Positions 63,934 through 64,000 of a stretch of DNA of 64,000 nt are shown one piece after another. The notes beneath the pieces were generated by a model. That model was given only the letters and a program-made list of their open reading frames with translations, was not told the origin of the DNA and searched no databases. The position numbers were made by a program, and so were the translations under genes. This stretch comes from CAVQZC01 sp963718315 (lineage in GTDB: Bacteria > Actinomycetota > Thermoleophilia > Gaiellales > JAICJC01), in NCBI GenBank assembly GCA_963718315.1, contig CAVQZC010000012.1, forward strand, positions 248,001 through 312,000, written 5' to 3'. Position 1 is the first letter of the stretch; every line of letters starts with the position of its first letter.

Positions 63934-64000
63934 AGGGCACCCTGCTCGCATCGAACCTCGGCTTTCCCGAAGGCCCCGTAGTCGTGCCGGACGGCGCTCG
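63930..64000 (+). CDS. SMP-30/gluconolactonase family protein, truncated by window edge
   Basis: The GTG at 63930 overlaps the previous stop (GTGA). The 23 visible residues, VKGTLLASNLGFPEGPVVVP, match the opening of SMP-30/gluconolactonase/LRE beta-propellers, whose first metal ligand is the Glu in FPEGP. The rest lies beyond the window. Confidence 0.7.
   Translation, partial: MKGTLLASNLGFPEGPVVVPDGA

Overview
The window is a 64 kb piece of high-GC bacterial chromosome. Gene content suggests a deep-branching actinobacterium of the Thermoleophilia type (Gaiellales or Solirubrobacterales). This is inference from the set of families: a class-E-like succinate dehydrogenase, a MoaD-MoaE fusion, PucR and AAA-LuxR regulators, an AccA3-like carboxylase, and many starts that look leaderless. 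There is no rRNA, recognisable tRNA, CRISPR array, prophage or intact insertion sequence. Codons end in G or C almost throughout, so no segment stands out as recently acquired by composition.

Layout. 1-7 kb (mostly minus strand): GNAT fragment, Asp23-like protein, alpha/beta hydrolase, metallophosphoesterase, thermonuclease, polysaccharide deacetylase, MGDG-synthase-like glycosyltransferase, MFS transporter. 7-12 kb: sdhA-sdhB-sdhE-like operon, divergent from an ATP-type PEP carboxykinase. 12-18 kb: small enzymes, a large AAA-LuxR regulator, and a divergent FAD oxidoreductase. 18-21 kb: citrate synthase and malate dehydrogenase (divergent), agmatinase-family enzyme and an SDR (divergent from one shared promoter). 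22-24 kb: rhomboid protease coupled to a PDZ/Lon-type secreted protease. 24-29 kb: aminotransferase, sucD-sucC, a candidate small RNA, a metal-binding domain protein and a cytochrome c lipoprotein. 29-39 kb: a catabolic cluster (NDP-forming acyl-CoA synthetase, enoyl-CoA hydratase, class-III aminotransferase, zinc dehydrogenase, PfkB kinase) next to AsnC, methylmalonate-semialdehyde dehydrogenase and PucR. 39-46 kb: propionyl/acetyl-CoA carboxylase subunits, sugar transferase, methylmalonyl-CoA mutase large subunit. 46-51 kb: MoaDE, D,D-carboxypeptidase, selA-selB-mobA-DUF6457. 52-58 kb: transhydrogenase SthA, EttA, APC permease, DUF2127 protein. 58-64 kb: trimethylamine methyltransferase-like and trimethylamine-dehydrogenase-like genes, an SDR, a TudS-related protein and the start of an SMP-30 protein.

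How it fits together. Carboxylase plus mutase can turn propionyl-CoA into succinyl-CoA. SucCD, SdhABE, malate dehydrogenase, citrate synthase and PEPCK then carry it through the TCA cycle to PEP. The CoA-ligase/hydratase/aminotransferase cluster and methylmalonate-semialdehyde dehydrogenase look like feeders for amino or beta-amino acids. SelA, SelB, MobA and MoaDE point to a selenocysteine- and molybdenum-dependent enzyme, probably formate dehydrogenase, encoded elsewhere.

Sequence quality. Six genes carry apparent single-base frameshifts at isolated points or may do so, and the two methylamine genes at 58.6-62.2 kb carry about thirty. Reading frames resume perfectly after each, and I found no internal stop codon in the frames I reconstructed. 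I regard consensus errors as the likeliest cause. The most interesting non-coding objects are two long palindromic elements (18047-18213, 26004-26214) and a candidate small RNA with an exposed anti-Shine-Dalgarno sequence (about 28425-28506).
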